In this document: piece by piece, positions 6,133 to 7,769 of the stretch
Layout: each line of letters begins with the position of its first letter
How positions within the stretch are numbered: position 1 is the first letter of the stretch
DNA from: a bacterium CG2_30_54_10
Lineage (GTDB): Bacteria > Muiribacteriota > Ozemobacteria > Ozemobacterales > Ozemobacteraceae
Assembly: GCA_001872985.1 (NCBI GenBank)
Contig: MNYA01000183.1
Location: 1-7,769 of the forward strand
Reading direction: 5' to 3'
DNA length: 7,769 bases
Program-made: the position numbers and the translations under genes
The notes under the pieces: generated by a model
Told to the model about the DNA's origin: nothing
What the model saw: the letters and a program-made list of their open reading frames with translations, nothing else
Database searches by the model: none

Positions 6133-7769
6133 ATGGCAACCATTTCCTTGCCCTCGGTAGAGGGGTCTGTGCGGTTCGGGCTTTTTGGCTGGGTTGCCGG
6201 TTTGGCACTGGGATTCGGGGTGTTTTTCTTTTCAACGCCGTTTCCCGACGCCCTGGATGTTCCCTTCCACCTTTATTTCAGCAATGAGTTCAGTTCGGCC
6301 TTGGCTGAAGCCGGGGATTTACCGGACTGGGACGCGGCGGTTTATGGCGGGCGGGGGACGGCAGCCTTTCGGTTCTATGCCCCGGGCGCCTATCTTGTTG
6401 GCTCAGGATTTCGGTATCTCGGGTTTTCCCTGCCGGCCGGGCTGAAGTGTACAGTTTTGTTCTTTTTTCTGGTTGGGGCATTCGGATTGCGCCGTTGGAT
6501 GGGAATGCTCGGGTTGTCCGGTTCGTTTCCGGTTGGGCTTGTTTTGTGGTTTGGGGCGCCGGTTGTCGCAATTCATCTGTTCCGGGTTTTCCTTTTCCAG
6601 AATATCTGTGCAATGTGTTTGATGCCATGGGTTTTGGCGTCGTTTGAAGAGACCTTTGTTTCCGGATGGGGCGGAGTTCCAAAAGGTGCGATTGCATGCG
6701 GCGCGGTTGCATGGATCCATCTCCCAAGTGCATTGATGATGGGCTATCTAGGAGCTTTAATAGTCCTGGGGCGGGGTTTTTACCGGGCCGGTTGGAAGCA
6801 CGTCACCCAGCTCACCGCGATGGCCTGCCTGGGCCTCAGTCTGGCAGGGCCATATATTCTCGAAGCGGTTCCGGGAGTCGGAAGTCTCAATTTTGATGCG
6901 CACATGGCAATACAACAGCCATGGGAACATCCGGGTTTTCTTGATGACGCGATTCCGGTAAAAGCAGTTTCTTCTCCGAATCTGAGGCTGGCCATGCGAA
7001 TAGGGCTGGCTGCTTTGATTCTGTTGGTTGTCCTCACGTTGTGGGGAAACTCCATTGATGTCTGGAAAGCCTTCCCCTATTTGCTTGCCGCTGGAATCGG
7101 CATTTTGGTAACATTCAGATTCAGCCTTCCACTCTGGAGGATATTGCCCGGGTGGAGTTCTCTTCAATATCCATGGCGATGGGTTTGGCCGGTCACCATC
7201 CTTGCAATTCCGTTTGCCGCCGCCTGGAGCGAGAATCGCGGTCTGTCACCGGCCATTCGCAGGGTCGGCTGGGTTGCCCTGGGTTTGTGGATCGCCACGA
7301 CCGTGTGGATACAAGCAGGCAGTCAAAACCTTCCCGCGAATTGGTATCAGAAGGCATTGGATGGAAATTTCCATTACCCGTGCGAATACACCCCCCGAAC
7401 TTGCCGATTGGCTGATTGCCAACTTCCGCATCCGCTTCCTGCAAAAGTGGGGCCATACCACCAGTTCAGTCCCAAAGGGGGGGGAGCAAACTTGAGGGTA
7501 AACTTCAGCAGCCGATCCGAGGTTTTGTTTTCCGCCGATGTGAAGGGCGGGGACGGAACTCTTTTCTGTCGCACGCATTTCGACCCATTTTGGAGGCTCC
7601 TGCGCTTGGAGGACGGGAAGCAGATCGAGGTCTCTTCGGTCGGTGAATGCGGACAGATCAGCGCTGTGCTTCCACCTGGGAAAGGAACCTTCAGACTTTT
7701 CCGAGTGTTTTCCCCGCGGCGTGTTATCGGGTGGCTCCTTGGAGTATTGGCGGCTTTCATTCTCGCGAT
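6133..7769 (+). CDS. Polytopic membrane protein, GT-C / PTPS-related / YfhO-like, 3' end cut by window
   Basis: An uninterrupted frame of 545 codons that runs off the window end. About ten hydrophobic segments are visible, roughly at residues 15-34, 101-120, 132-150, 155-172, 185-213, 226-245, 286-304, 312-329, 350-365 and 377-396, with one more starting at 531. Between the first two lies DALDVPFH (39-46), then W66, YGGRG (71-75) and FRFYAPGAY (79-87), resembling the first extracytoplasmic loop of GT-C-fold and 6-pyruvoyl-tetrahydropterin-synthase-related membrane proteins. LQYPWRW (344-350) and EYTPR (418-422) are also typical. Residues about 440-525 look like the extracytoplasmic beta domain of YfhO-like proteins (FDPFWRLLRLEDGK). 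A role in glycan or lipid-linked sugar transfer at the envelope is inferred from the fold only. The ATG at 6133 has a weak ribosome site; GTG at 6115 is an alternative. Probably only the last helix is missing. Confidence 0.75.
   Translation, partial: MATISLPSVEGSVRFGLFGWVAGLALGFGVFFFSTPFPDALDVPFHLYFSNEFSSALAEAGDLPDWDAAVYGGRGTAAFRFYAPGAYLVGSGFRYLGFSLPAGLKCTVLFFFLVGAFGLRRWMGMLGLSGSFPVGLVLWFGAPVVAIHLFRVFLFQNICAMCLMPWVLASFEETFVSGWGGVPKGAIACGAVAWIHLPSALMMGYLGALIVLGRGFYRAGWKHVTQLTAMACLGLSLAGPYILEAVPGVGSLNFDAHMAIQQPWEHPGFLDDAIPVKAVSSPNLRLAMRIGLAALILLVVLTLWGNSIDVWKAFPYLLAAGIGILVTFRFSLPLWRILPGWSSLQYPWRWVWPVTILAIPFAAAWSENRGLSPAIRRVGWVALGLWIATTVWIQAGSQNLPANWYQKALDGNFHYPCEYTPRTCRLADCQLPHPLPAKVGPYHQFSPKGGGANLRVNFSSRSEVLFSADVKGGDGTLFCRTHFDPFWRLLRLEDGKQIEVSSVGECGQISAVLPPGKGTFRLFRVFSPRRVIGWLLGVLAAFILA

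Noticed and set aside
6290..6733. Minus-strand and alternate-frame open frames within 6185-7760
   Set aside because: All lie inside the 545-codon + strand frame, which has membrane segments and family motifs; the others show none.

Overview
The window reads as a stretch of chromosome from a diderm (Gram-negative-type) bacterium with moderately high GC content that makes type IV pili. Diderm status is inferred from a PorV/PorQ-type outer-membrane beta-barrel with a signal peptide and a C-terminal phenylalanine. Consensus-like Shine-Dalgarno sites, a sigma70-type promoter and an intrinsic terminator are also visible. The lineage cannot be fixed from the sequence. The PorV-like protein outside a Bacteroidetes context, together with the Cys-Tyr-Ala-Asn-Met pilin style, recalls uncultured diderm phyla such as Candidatus Riflebacteria, but that is a tentative guess from memory.

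Layout, all on the + strand. Bases 1-120 are a cluster of GC-rich inverted repeats, followed by an AT-richer leader without a convincing gene (121-377). Then come a PorV/PorQ-family outer-membrane protein (378-1361), a candidate promoter (about 1392-1420), and a probable operon: STAS-domain anti-sigma-factor antagonist (1463-1810), shikimate dehydrogenase aroE (1880-2752), extension ATPase pilB (2749-4494, ATGA overlap with aroE) and retraction ATPase pilT (4537-5598). A short type IV pilin-like gene (5703-6044) has its own sigma70-like promoter, a full-length Shine-Dalgarno and an intrinsic terminator, so it looks like a separate, strongly expressed unit. The last gene (6133 to beyond 7769) is a large polytopic membrane protein, open for 545 codons and cut by the window edge. 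It resembles GT-C-fold / 6-pyruvoyl-tetrahydropterin-synthase-related / YfhO-like membrane proteins.

How the parts may work together: PilB drives pilus extension, PilT drives retraction, and the small pilin is a plausible fibre or minor subunit. PilB carries two 24-residue MshEN motifs with a five-residue spacer, the layout known to bind cyclic di-GMP, so pilus extension is probably under c-di-GMP control. The upstream STAS protein keeps a serine in the phosphorylation position, suggesting partner-switch signalling, but no kinase, phosphatase or target is in view. pilC, pilM-Q and the prepilin peptidase are absent from the window. I see no phage, transposase, CRISPR, tRNA or rRNA. I found no clearly new system; the best leads are the c-di-GMP-type PilB, the autonomous pilin unit, the truncated membrane protein and the 5' palindrome cluster.
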